This document shows positions 1-8,200 of a DNA stretch of 64,000 bases, one piece after another (the first letter of the stretch is position 1; every line of letters begins with the position of its first letter). Source of the stretch: Branchinecta lynchi (taxonomy: Eukaryota > Arthropoda > Branchiopoda > Anostraca > Branchinectidae); NCBI GenBank assembly GCA_023053575.1, contig JAKZAP010000020.1:17107998-17171997 (forward strand). The letters run 5' to 3'. The notes under the pieces are model-generated. The model had not been told where the DNA came from and did not search any database. It worked only from the letters and a program-made list of their open reading frames with translations. Made by a program: the position numbers and the translations under genes.

Positions 1-21
1 TCGCTTATTATTAATCAACAT
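1..21 (-). CDS. Start of a further Polinton gene, probably the major capsid protein (partial)
   Basis: An ATG at 21-19 on the minus strand opens seven codons that run off the window edge. It is preceded by CCTATAAATG, the same start context used by the other genes of this element, and begins 29 bases after the penton-like gene ends. Polintons encode a double jelly-roll major capsid protein, usually next to the penton gene, and none is present in the rest of the element. The assignment as major capsid is inference from gene content only. Confidence 0.5.
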
Positions 22-49
22 TTATAGGTAAATAATTTTATTTCACTAA

Positions 50-775
50 TCAATAAGCTTTTCTTAAATGCAGCACGTATCCAACGTTACCACCATTCAA
101 ATCGATAGGTCTTCCCAACTGATCAGTAATTGTCATTCTCAAGGAGTAAATAAAGTCTTTTGTATTAATAGGAAGGTAGATTAATTGTCTAGGATTCTCA
201 ACAATTTGACAACCAGGTTCTGTATTAGGAACAAATGTCCAAATGACATCTGATTTACTTTTGTTTACGATAGAACTGTTTACGAGAGAGCAGTGAATTT
301 GAATTTTATCAACGCTTCTTGTTATATTCGGAAGCTTTGTACCTTCATTGATTTTCTTAGATATCTCACTATCCTTCTCAAATCCTAAAATCTGACACAA
401 GTCACTATTAAATCTAAACACATATTTTTCTTGTAATAGTATGACAAATCTCATAGATGCTGGATTGGATGAAATTACAATAGGACATTTATCTTTTGGG
501 GTATCAAAATACTGACACAAAAAATAATTCAAACAATCATCGTTATACATCCCATTAGGAATAGTAACATTCATCCATTCTGTTGCATTATTATCTTCAT
601 CTTTCCTGTATTGAAATGTATTATTTCCAAATTTATCACTTATATTATGCCACGAATACCACAAAGTACACTGATTCAAACCTATTTCATAATCCCAATT
701 ACGATTCAATTCGATTGGTTGACTAAATGTTATATCAATGATACTTTCATTACCTTCAATGTTTAACAACACCAT
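50..775 (-). CDS. Penton-like minor capsid protein (single jelly roll)
   Basis: This 241-residue protein resembles the minor capsid (penton) proteins of Polintons. The recognisable part is the C-terminal third: a PNTEPG turn, then LIYLPIN, an IYSLRMTITDQLGRPIDLNG stretch and a final VLHLRKAY. I recognise this as the pattern shared by many cnidarian and arthropod Polinton proteins. The family is predicted to fold as a single jelly roll and form the capsid vertices. There is no signal peptide or membrane segment. The start is well set by CTAATAAATGG. It lies 3 bases downstream of the previous gene's stop codon, so the two are probably expressed together. The length fits the family. The penton assignment rests on remembered similarity, not on a structure comparison. 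Confidence 0.65.
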   Translation of the reverse strand: MVLLNIEGNESIIDITFSQPIELNRNWDYEIGLNQCTLWYSWHNISDKFGNNTFQYRKDEDNNATEWMNVTIPNGMYNDDCLNYFLCQYFDTPKDKCPIVISSNPASMRFVILLQEKYVFRFNSDLCQILGFEKDSEISKKINEGTKLPNITRSVDKIQIHCSLVNSSIVNKSKSDVIWTFVPNTEPGCQIVENPRQLIYLPINTKDFIYSLRMTITDQLGRPIDLNGGNVGYVLHLRKAY

Positions 776-778
776 TTA

Positions 779-1609
779 TTAGAAATATTTTTTATATATT
801 GAATTGTAATATCTCTTCGTAAGAAATTTATTTCGCATTAACGAATCCAAAATATCAATAGCTTCATTTCTCACCTCATCAGATGTATTTCCGTTTACTC
901 TGCTACCTATCAAAGTGTATAGTTTTGAAATCATTTCATCACAATTCATAAATATTCCAGTTCCTTGTTGTCTGATAAAGGGTATACTAGATTGAATTTT
1001 TTTTAATCTATCCTTATAGTCTTGTATAAATAAAATAATTTGATCATACTTACTAGAACTATAACTTTTACTTTTCAGACCACCATAACTTTGACTTATA
1101 GATGTTAAATAATTCAGAGCCCCATCTATTTCGTTATGATGCTTAAGGTAATAATGAGGCATTTTAAAATAATTATCGATACCATTCCAGTCATCTTTAT
1201 ATTTTAAATTAATTTGATTTAATAATTCCACATCAATATTTAAGTTTAGATTTACGTCATATGATTGTTCTAGATTGGGTTCTATAGCAGGAGTGGGAGC
1301 TCGACTCGATTCCTCTGAATTAGTGGTCTGTAAAGCTGTTTTAAATGTATCACCTAATCTGACAAACCGTCTTCTCGAATTATTATCACCTTCCTGTAGT
1401 TTATTAATGATCGTTTCAGCATTCTCTTGTAATTTTTTGATGGTATCTTTAGTGTTTTCTTTTTGTGCTATAATAACTGGAGCGTTTAACTCTGAAGCAT
1501 ATTCCCGAAATCCTGCCTTCTCCATCTCATTTTGCTGAACCTTTCTTCTCTGAATTTCTCTGTTCTTCACTATATCCGATAAAATATCACTCAAGCGTCT
1601 TGAATCCAT
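779..1609 (-). CDS. Conserved Polinton protein of unknown function
   Basis: 276 residues, mostly charged and probably largely helical. Residues 1-75 are rich in Lys, Glu and Gln and could form a coiled coil; a Ser/Thr/Pro-rich linker follows at about 100-112. The C-terminal 60 residues (GTGIFMNCDEMISKL, then NEAIDILDSLMRNKFL) resemble the end of a protein found beside the penton gene in other Polintons, where a short G-x-x-F-L-N-D-P-like segment precedes a helical tail. No enzyme motif is visible. It sits between integrase and penton in the structural cluster, so a virion role is possible but unproven. The start context is TATATAAATGG, a variant of the element's usual motif. Confidence 0.6.
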   Translation of the reverse strand: MDSRRLSDILSDIVKNREIQRRKVQQNEMEKAGFREYASELNAPVIIAQKENTKDTIKKLQENAETIINKLQEGDNNSRRRFVRLGDTFKTALQTTNSEESSRAPTPAIEPNLEQSYDVNLNLNIDVELLNQINLKYKDDWNGIDNYFKMPHYYLKHHNEIDGALNYLTSISQSYGGLKSKSYSSSKYDQIILFIQDYKDRLKKIQSSIPFIRQQGTGIFMNCDEMISKLYTLIGSRVNGNTSDEVRNEAIDILDSLMRNKFLTKRYYNSIYKKYF

Positions 1610-1625
1610 TTATATACAAGTAATT

Positions 1626-2597
1626 TTATTTCATAATAAATTTTGAAAGTTCTTTTTCATAAAACCCTCCTTGAATTAATTCCCCACTTTTGTCAGATAT
1701 TTCATAAGTAATGGGAATGGTAGGTCTGATGGTTGCTATCTGAAATACTTCATCCGTATAATTAGGTAAATATCCTTTATCGAAAATACTTTTTTCTTTT
1801 TTAATTCTGACTAAATCCCCTACTTTGACGTTTCCTGTGATTTTGTACTCATCTACTGGAGGAAACAGAGCACTAAAAACCTTTTTCTGATTAACCTTTT
1901 TACTAGCATCAACTGGTTTCATTTGTATTGAACGGTGGTACGAGTTATTATAATTACTCACAAATAAAGGTAAAATATCAATCCAATTAGTAGTGCTATT
2001 GTGAGTGAAATATTTCCATAGCTTTTCTTTTAGCGTTCTATTGAACCGTTCAACGATTTGCGCTTTCAATTCGCTTTCAGATGCAAACCAGTGTATGCCG
2101 CTATTTTTCAAAAAAGATTGAACATTTCTCATCACAAATTCTTTACCTTTATCAGTTTGTAGTTTCTTAGGAATTCTTTCTTTAAATATAACACTGAATG
2201 CTTTTATTATTTCAGCACCCGTTTTGTCTTTCAGAGGGATACACCAAGCATATTTACTAAAGCAATCAATAACAGTTAAAATGTAATTTGTTTTATTATT
2301 TTCTTTTTTATATTTCTGCATGTCAACTAAATCAGCTTGCCATTGCTCATCAACATAGTGAACATACACTCGCCTCCTTTCAAAGTTATGATAGGAAGGT
2401 TTGTGTAACGTATACACATTCTCATTTTGCAACACATTTTTTATTTTATCTTTAGAAACGTTCACTCCATTTTCTTTTAATTTTCTGTAAATATCATCCA
2501 CACCTGAATAATTAGAATAATACGTCTTTAAAATATCTGTTTCTGCGTTGAGGTTTTTTTTAAAAAGCGATTTTTCCTCGATCCGCAAATAACACAA
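1626..2597 (-). CDS. Retrovirus-like integrase (rve core), no ATG start of its own
   Basis: DDE-type integrase that would insert the element's DNA into the chromosome. The core contains WQADLVDM (first catalytic Asp, about residue 88), LQTDKGKEF (second Asp, about 149) and AQIVERFNRTLKEK (catalytic Glu, about 182), with 33 residues between the second Asp and the Glu, as in other Polinton integrases. Upstream, YTLHKP and RRVYVHYVD match the usual N-terminal region; downstream, KVGDLVRIKKEKSIFDKGY is the C-terminal SH3-like/chromo-like region. The frame opens at a TAA at about 2620 and has no ATG before the first catalytic Asp; the position given as start is a TTG. It overlaps the zinc-ribbon frame 2528-2695 in the -1 register. 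Translation by -1 frameshifting from that frame is the best explanation; a single-base indel is the alternative. Confidence 0.93.
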   Translation of the reverse strand: MCYLRIEEKSLFKKNLNAETDILKTYYSNYSGVDDIYRKLKENGVNVSKDKIKNVLQNENVYTLHKPSYHNFERRRVYVHYVDEQWQADLVDMQKYKKENNKTNYILTVIDCFSKYAWCIPLKDKTGAEIIKAFSVIFKERIPKKLQTDKGKEFVMRNVQSFLKNSGIHWFASESELKAQIVERFNRTLKEKLWKYFTHNSTTNWIDILPLFVSNYNNSYHRSIQMKPVDASKKVNQKKVFSALFPPVDEYKITGNVKVGDLVRIKKEKSIFDKGYLPNYTDEVFQIATIRPTIPITYEISDKSGELIQGGFYEKELSKFIMK

Positions 2598-2695
2598 TTC
2601 CCTTTCAGCATTGGAACATTATTTTTTTGTGACACTGCCTTAAACATTGATTCAGTGTCAGTGCTCTTTTTACATTTCATACAATAAATCTCCAT
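2528..2695 (-). CDS. Small zinc-ribbon protein (DUF5679-like), upstream frame of the integrase
   Basis: A 55-codon frame starting at CTAATAAATGG. It shows YCMKCKK near its start and CVICGSRKNRF about 30 residues later, giving two CxxC pairs that would bind one zinc. This is the pattern of the DUF5679 family, which occurs in many dsDNA viruses and Polintons. Its stop is at 2530-2528, but the integrase frame overlaps it by about 90 bases in the -1 register. An A8 run at 2561-2554 lies in the overlap, just after the second CxxC. The zinc ribbon is therefore probably the N-terminal domain of a frameshifted integrase, perhaps also made alone as a short product. The family assignment is from pattern memory. 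Confidence 0.7.
   Translation of the reverse strand: MEIYCMKCKKSTDTESMFKAVSQKNNVPMLKGNCVICGSRKNRFLKKTSTQKQIF
2555..2561 (-). other. Candidate -1 ribosomal frameshift site (integrase)
   Basis: In the zinc-ribbon frame the codons read TTA AAA AAA ACC, giving the heptamer A AAA AAA in the correct phase for tandem -1 slippage. A -1 shift here leads into the integrase frame, which has no ATG of its own. Whether a stimulatory structure lies downstream was not determined. Confidence 0.5.
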
Positions 2696-2712
2696 TTATT
2701 AGAAAACAATTT

Positions 2713-3057
2713 TTATAAACGAAAAGCTACCAACTTCATTTTGCGCTTAATGTAAGAAATACAGTGAAGTCCACAGTTTAATTCATCTATATTTTGAACA
2801 GCAAGATTTTCATAAGCTATTTTTTTCTTTGAAGTTCTTAGATATTTAATTATTTCTTTTCCCGGGGGAATACCGAAAGAATCAAAAAATTCTACATGGG
2901 GGTATTCAGGTAGATTACAATACGCAACCCAGTGAGTTCCAGGCATTCCGAGTTTATCATAATTAATGACACCGCATTCCGAATCGTTTATATGTTTGGG
3001 TAGCGTATCTAAAGAGAAAACACCTCGAAACTGTGGTATACTCCCTAATGCATCCAT
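2713..3057 (-). CDS. Adenovirus-type cysteine protease (adenain/Ulp1-like)
   Basis: Capsid maturation protease of the Polinton PRO family. The catalytic residues are visible in the expected order: His in MPGTHWVAYC (about residue 41), Asp in EFFDSFG (about 59), Gln in LAVQN, and Cys in ELNCGLHC (about 96). The N-terminal QFRGVFSLDTLP and SECGVINYD segments are typical. At 114 residues from the first ATG it is short, and the family's usual N-terminal extension (an LTNFDI-type segment) lies upstream of this ATG in the same open frame. That frame continues back into the end of the preceding gene. The ATG at 3057 is the only gene start in the element without the TAATAAATG-like motif. Expression as a -1 frameshift extension of the AT-hook protein is likely; initiation at 3057 (ATTATGG) is also possible. 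Confidence 0.9.
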   Translation of the reverse strand: MDALGSIPQFRGVFSLDTLPKHINDSECGVINYDKLGMPGTHWVAYCNLPEYPHVEFFDSFGIPPGKEIIKYLRTSKKKIAYENLAVQNIDELNCGLHCISYIKRKMKLVAFRL

Positions 3058-3080
3058 AATATCAAAATTAGTTAGAGGTC

Positions 3081-3650
3081 CTACTTTACTTTTGCTTCTT
3101 TTTTTATGTCCCCGTTTTTTGACTTCCTAGGTCTACCACGAACCCCATGACCGACAACTTTTTGCGTTCCAGGGAGTGTAAGCGCGCCACCTGTGTTGAC
3201 ATCATCGTTTTTTTCCTTCCTAGGTCTTCCACGTACCCCATTACCGGTAACTTTTTGTGTTCCAGGAAGTTTTAGCGCACCACCTGTGTTGGTTATGTTA
3301 TCCACCAATTTCTTACCAGCGAATGTACCCAAAGCAGCAGCTCCGCTTGTTAAAGCTGCCTTACCAAGGGCTACAGCTAACGGTATTAAGAATGGAAGTA
3401 ATCCACCTTTTTGAATCGCTTCTCTCATCTGCTTGTATGATACATCAATATCACAACCCTTATTATTCATTTTACATGTTTCAATTTTATCAATTTGTCG
3501 TTTACTTAAAAGTAACTTGATTGGTTCTCGTTCATTTTGTCTACTATGACTAACACGTATCTGACATTTTTGTTTAGCATCAAAACATTTCTTCAGCTTT
3601 CCTTTCTGAAGCTTTGACAAATAAACTGTATACTCAAATATCTCAACCAT
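3081..3650 (-). CDS. Basic AT-hook protein with hydrophobic segment, probable virion core protein
   Basis: 189 residues. Residues 1-80 are basic (YLSKLQKGKLKKCF, KLLLSKRQIDKIE) and resemble the small basic Polinton proteins encoded before the protease. Residues 82-112 form a Gly/Ala-rich hydrophobic stretch starting GGLLPFLIPLAVALGKAALT, which could insert in a membrane or be amphipathic like the adenovirus pVI/pX group. Residues 121-148 and 152-179 are two copies of a module (NTGGAL-LPGTQKV...GVRGRPRK), each ending in an AT-hook (RGRPRK). This suggests binding and condensing of AT-rich DNA. The start has the full CCCTAATAAATGG motif. The stop is at 3083-3081, and the protease frame lies -1 relative to this gene across it. 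The comparison to adenovirus core proteins is inference. Confidence 0.65.
   Translation of the reverse strand: MVEIFEYTVYLSKLQKGKLKKCFDAKQKCQIRVSHSRQNEREPIKLLLSKRQIDKIETCKMNNKGCDIDVSYKQMREAIQKGGLLPFLIPLAVALGKAALTSGAAALGTFAGKKLVDNITNTGGALKLPGTQKVTGNGVRGRPRKEKNDDVNTGGALTLPGTQKVVGHGVRGRPRKSKNGDIKKEAKVK
3099..3105 (-). other. Candidate -1 ribosomal frameshift site (protease)
   Basis: Near the 3' end of the AT-hook gene the codons read ATA AAA AAA GAA, giving A AAA AAA followed by G, a textbook -1 slippery heptamer in the right phase. A shift of -1 bypasses the TAG at 3083-3081 and continues through the protease frame, including its conserved N-terminal segment upstream of ATG 3057. The heptamer is identical to the one before the integrase. 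Confidence 0.55.
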
Positions 3651-3680
3651 TTATTAGGGAATTAATTTATCATATAAAAT

Positions 3681-4304
3681 TTATTTACCAGCCATCATTT
3701 TTTCTATTCTGGTAACGAATGGTTTGTCAACAGGTTTTAGCTCTAGCTCTAGAAGCCTTTTTAAAATATTTACTACTGCTCTTTCAATATTATCGATACG
3801 AGTTTTTTGACCAGCAATCTTTCCTTCAATTATACCGTTATGGGTGTGTTGCCCCAGAAGCTTTTTGTCATAATCTAAAAGATTCATAGTTAACGTTGCT
3901 AAATTAACAGCATCATTTTTGTTTCTAGGGTTTTGAACATTTGTTATCAACTTGTTTTCAGCGTTAATCTCTTTATCATTAACTCGAACTATTTCTTTTA
4001 CAAATAACCCTTTATCTTTAATCCTTACCAATAAATTATCAGGAGAATCATGTACCGCAGTTAATCTGTTGATATCTTCGCTAAAATACTGATTTGCCCC
4101 CACTTGTTGTGCGGTAATTTCTTCTTTAAATTGATTCAAAATAATAGTCATAGATCTGAAACTAATAGCGTCCTGGTCAGCTTTCGAATCCCCTAACATA
4201 ATAATTCTCTTACCTTGTAGGTTAATATTACCGTTGTCATCAGTAACTCTCTTTTCATTCGATTCATTACTAACCTTTTTTCCAACACTACCAAATTTAT
4301 TCAT
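3681..4304 (-). CDS. Fibre-like protein with two tail-fibre-type repeats
   Basis: 207 residues, no enzyme motif. Two segments follow the same pattern: GKRIIMLGDSKADQDAIS (about 31-48) and NKLITNVQNPRNKNDAVN (about 117-134). Both fit the K-x-I-x-x-(L/V)-x-x-P/D-x4-DA-(I/V) repeat known from phage and viral trimeric fibres. Residues 165-190 (RIDNIERAVVNILKRLLELEL) have heptad spacing and could trimerise. A role as a capsid spike or receptor-binding fibre is therefore plausible, but this is pattern inference. The start context is ATAATAAATGAA. It is flanked by the packaging ATPase upstream (16-base gap) and the core protein downstream (30-base gap), which places it in the virion module. Confidence 0.5.
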   Translation of the reverse strand: MNKFGSVGKKVSNESNEKRVTDDNGNINLQGKRIIMLGDSKADQDAISFRSMTIILNQFKEEITAQQVGANQYFSEDINRLTAVHDSPDNLLVRIKDKGLFVKEIVRVNDKEINAENKLITNVQNPRNKNDAVNLATLTMNLLDYDKKLLGQHTHNGIIEGKIAGQKTRIDNIERAVVNILKRLLELELKPVDKPFVTRIEKMMAGK

Positions 4305-4320
4305 TTATTATAGAAATAAA

Positions 4321-4998
4321 TTATTCGGTAAATTTTTCAAAGTTTTTCCTGTACTTAAGGGTTTTATCTTTTATTTTTAAATCTATGAAGAAAAAACCGT
4401 AGCCCTTGGTTGCAGTCTCGAATTGTTTGAGAAATTTTTCATCGTCTATACTGGATACATGACTTTGTCTTATTAATTTTACTTCTTTTGGATTAGAACA
4501 CTGAAAGAATGCAAAATAATTGCACTGGAGCCTTACCACCTTTGGCGTTTTATGATAGCTTTGAGACAAGTAAATAATTGAGGCATTTTTCTTTCTTCCT
4601 CTTATGAATAAATCTTCTATTTTCTTCTGGTCTTTTTCAGTGACAAAATCGTCAAAGATAATCAAGTTTTGGTACTCAGGGTCTAAGTCGTCAACATCGA
4701 CAATATCATCAAGATTGTTACTTACTGTTAAGACTTTCGATTTGCATTGTGACTCCAAAGTGGTTAAATTGGTTATAAGGTCTTGATATTTATCTTCTTC
4801 AAGATCTTTAGCATACAAGTATATTCGGTTGAAACAAAGATATTCATAAATTAAATTCAAAAGAAGGTTAGTTTTCCCTGTTCCAGAACTACCACAAATT
4901 AAGAGTCTGAATGGCCACTGAGGTGCAAGGTTGTGCTTATTCTGATAAGTGTTCTTTTCACTAAAATCATAGACTTTGATTGGAGCCTTTTCATTCAT
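4321..4998 (-). CDS. A32/FtsK-HerA family genome-packaging ATPase
   Basis: 225 residues, typical length for Polinton ATPases. After a short N-terminal tail, APQWPFRLLICGSSGTGKTN holds the Walker A motif (GSSGTGKT, about residues 35-42). YQNLIIFDDFV holds Walker B (IIFDD, about 111-115). IRGRKKNASIIYLSQSYHK contains the Arg-rich and sensor region typical of the family. The enzyme would drive DNA into the capsid. It starts at AAATAAATGAATG, where the first of two close ATGs fits the shared motif. The gene is separated from the polymerase by a 21-bp minisatellite. Confidence 0.93.
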   Translation of the reverse strand: MNEKAPIKVYDFSEKNTYQNKHNLAPQWPFRLLICGSSGTGKTNLLLNLIYEYLCFNRIYLYAKDLEEDKYQDLITNLTTLESQCKSKVLTVSNNLDDIVDVDDLDPEYQNLIIFDDFVTEKDQKKIEDLFIRGRKKNASIIYLSQSYHKTPKVVRLQCNYFAFFQCSNPKEVKLIRQSHVSSIDDEKFLKQFETATKGYGFFFIDLKIKDKTLKYRKNFEKFTE

Positions 4999-5027
4999 TT
5001 ATTTAGGAAGAATTTTTCATTATAAGA

Positions 5028-5249
5028 TTTACTTGAGTATTTTAAGTATATACTTGAAGTTTTTAAGTAGGTACTTGAAGTTTTGAAGTAGGTACTTGAA
5101 TTTTTGAAGTAGGTACTTGAAGTTTTGAAGTAGGTACTTGAAGTTTTGAAGTGGGTACTTGAATTTTTTGAAGTAGGTACTTGAAGTTTTTAAGTAGGGA
5201 CTTGAAGTTTTGAAGTAGGTACTTGAAGTTTTGAAGTAGGTACTTGAAA
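5028..5249 (-). repeat. 21-bp minisatellite with an internal dyad, about 11 copies
   Basis: The plus-strand unit is close to AAGTAGGTACTTGAAGTTTTG. ACTTGA recurs every 21 bases about 11 times, with a few substitutions in the outer copies. Each unit contains the imperfect palindrome AAGTA-GG-TACTT. The array fills the whole gap between the polymerase stop and the ATPase start, so it may act on transcription (ATPase promoter, polymerase 3' end) or replication. Function is not known. Confidence 0.95.
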
Positions 5250-8200
5250 TTAATGTTTATAACCTAAAGGTAAAGTGTGTATTTTATCGCTTGTTACTAT
5301 CCTTTTATCATCCTTAGGATCTAACGCTTTTTTATTCTGTTCTTCTAGAAACATATTGTGCTTGTATGATCTTAAGTTATACTGGGTTATAGAAAGGTTT
5401 TCCGTTTTACCAAACAGTACATCCTTATAGTTTTGAATCGTAATTTTATCTTTAACTATATTGGTTTTTATTCCTTTCAGTTTTTTGCTAGCCTTTGAAG
5501 GGTCTTGGTTGTCCTTTAAATAAGCATATACTTTTGATCGTAATCCAACAAACTCTGTCATAACCTGTCCACCTAATTCATCTTTCATCATTCCTATCAC
5601 TTTCTTATTTACACTAGGAAACCCATATGGATTATCTTTCGCATACTCAGATGTATCGAACCTCTCATTCAAATCCTGTTTGATATCTTGATAAAAATCT
5701 TCAGTTCTAATATCATGTATGAAAGAATCAGTGTCCATATAACACAAATCAATTTTATCTCCATATTTAGGCTTCATATAATCATAATGGAATTCATACA
5801 TCAATAACTTGGATAGTTCCAATACAGCAAAGCCGATATACATTGGTTTGTCTAATTTTATCTTTTCCTTTGACATTCTTGCTACTGAAAAGTTTTCACT
5901 AAAAATTATTTCAGATTTAAAGTTGGGTTTCTTTATTATTTTTTCTCTTGTTGCATCATCCGTTATTATTTCCATATCCGCTCGCTTCCTTACGTTTTCC
6001 ATAGTTTTTCCAAAGCAAGCATTATTCATAAGCTTAAAGAAGTCCTTCTCAAAATCATTTGTACCTTTAGTTCTAAGTGCTGTGTTGTGGTCTATATATC
6101 CGTTTAAGTAAGCACTTTCAGTGAATCCTAGTATTCTGTGTACTCTTTTCAATATCAAACCTTTTTGTAAATAGAATTCTAGATTCCTGTGGTGAACTAC
6201 ATAGTTGGTTTTATCTACTACTGTGGTACATAGCTTACCGTTAAAGTGTTCGGGTGCTAATGGTAAATCCTTGTGTAATTCATGTAGTTCTTTTGGATAT
6301 TCTAAATCTACTTCATATATAGCACCTACATTCTGTAATTTCATTATCGAATTGATATGAGTTTTTAGATGGTTGTAATACTCGAATGATTCGTATTCAT
6401 TCCTTTCTTTCAAATCATCCGGTATGGAAATGAATTGGAAATCATTCGCTGGTAAATTCTGCGACATCGCCCACCCATATAAATTATTAGCGTCTAAATA
6501 CATTAAATAATTAGATGGTTTATGCTTATTATAATCACTTGTATATTTATTATTTGCTTTTGCGTATCTTTTTATACATTGGGATACACCACCTCTTATT
6601 CCTTTTTCTATAAAGGTATGCATGTCTTCCTTTGAGAATAACGGCAAGTCTACTTTTGAATGCTTTAAGAAAGCATCCCATGTTAATCCTGGAGCTGAGA
6701 AGTAATGAAGTGGATCCAAATCATAATTCCGTATACAAACGTTCCTGAAATTCTCCACAACGTCTGATAGAATTAACACATCACTTTTTAGGTATAATTT
6801 GGTATAATCAAGTAAAGTTTTACAGTTAAATTGTTTCCATATAGATACCGCTCTTTTATAATCACTTTTGTCAATACCTTTCCCTGTCAACCTAGAATAA
6901 AAGCTTTCTATGGATGGTAAGTTTGTACAATTCATTTTATCGAAACTGTCTACGAATTCATACGGATATACCCCTTTTTTAATTATTTCTTTGAATTCTT
7001 CATCGTTATTGAAACTATTCGATGTGTACTTGAAATTCTCTCTTAGATGATTACAAGGTACTTTGCAATCACATTTCGCTAAATTTGCTGATAGTTTGTC
7101 TAAAGATGAAGCCATAAATCTAATCGAATCTATAAACCGGATCTCATATTTTATTTCCGTATCCGTCTTTCTTATACTTATTGATTTCGAGAATGATATG
7201 AAACTTTCTGCACTTTCAAAAATTCCGTTATCAGGTATCAATTCTCTAACAAACAGATGGGAATCATATTTAGATAAATTATGCATTACTACCGGGATAT
7301 GCCTAGGAATCCTGTATTTCATATTACATTCAGCATGAGCAAATCCCCTATCTTCTCCTGTCATGTGGTCGTGATCAAAGTGAGGATTTTCAGTAATTTC
7401 AGTTGTACAGATGTGACAAGTCTTATTCATTAGATTTTTCCATTTTTCGGTAATTTCTGCATTGGTATAAGTATGGTTTCTTTGTCTGCTTTCATATTTG
7501 TTTGCAATTTCTGTGGATACTTTTGTAACGGTTTTAACAAAATGTTCTGCAGCGTCTTCACCGAAATAGTCATAGTATTTGTTCTGGTTTGTATCAAAGG
7601 AACAGCATACCTGAAACCCGTAAGCAAATGGTTTCTGTTTGGCCACTTTTATTGTTTTCTTCCCGTTTACCTGATTGTATTCTTCGTTATAAGACTCAAA
7701 GTCTGCTATTATGCAATAAGGTACTTTCATTTGTTTTGCAATATTTTTATATTGTATACTTGAACCTTCAGGAGGCATTATTATATCAGGATCTTCGCAA
7801 TTATTTTTACTTTCATGTTTTTCAAAGCATTCTTCCTTCTTAAAATGCCTTCCGCAATAAGTGCAGAGGTATGTCTTTGTTTTCTTTTTAGATATTTGAG
7901 GACCAACTAATCTGCTCAGATCCTTTACCAGTACATAATGATTATCGAAATACAATAAATGAACGATATGTTTTGCAGTTTTCCCATTAATTGTACTTTT
8001 TAGTATATGACTTCTGATAATTTTCTCTTTTTCAATTTGAAATAAACAAATCTTAATGTTGTATCTATTTTCAAATTTGTGTATATCTTTAGTATCCATT
8101 GGGAAGTTGGTAACCCCTTCGAAATCAAATTCGTTTTCATATTGTTTATAATTTGATAGTCTATCAACATGATCCTTAGCTGGATGTAGATTTGCTAAGA

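Noticed and set aside
5028..5249. Regular repeats that might suggest a CRISPR array
   Set aside because: Units are contiguous with no spacers, in an animal transposon; it is a minisatellite.
5809..7843. Plus-strand frames opposite the polymerase
   Set aside because: Antisense shadows of the polymerase gene, with no start motif or independent signal.
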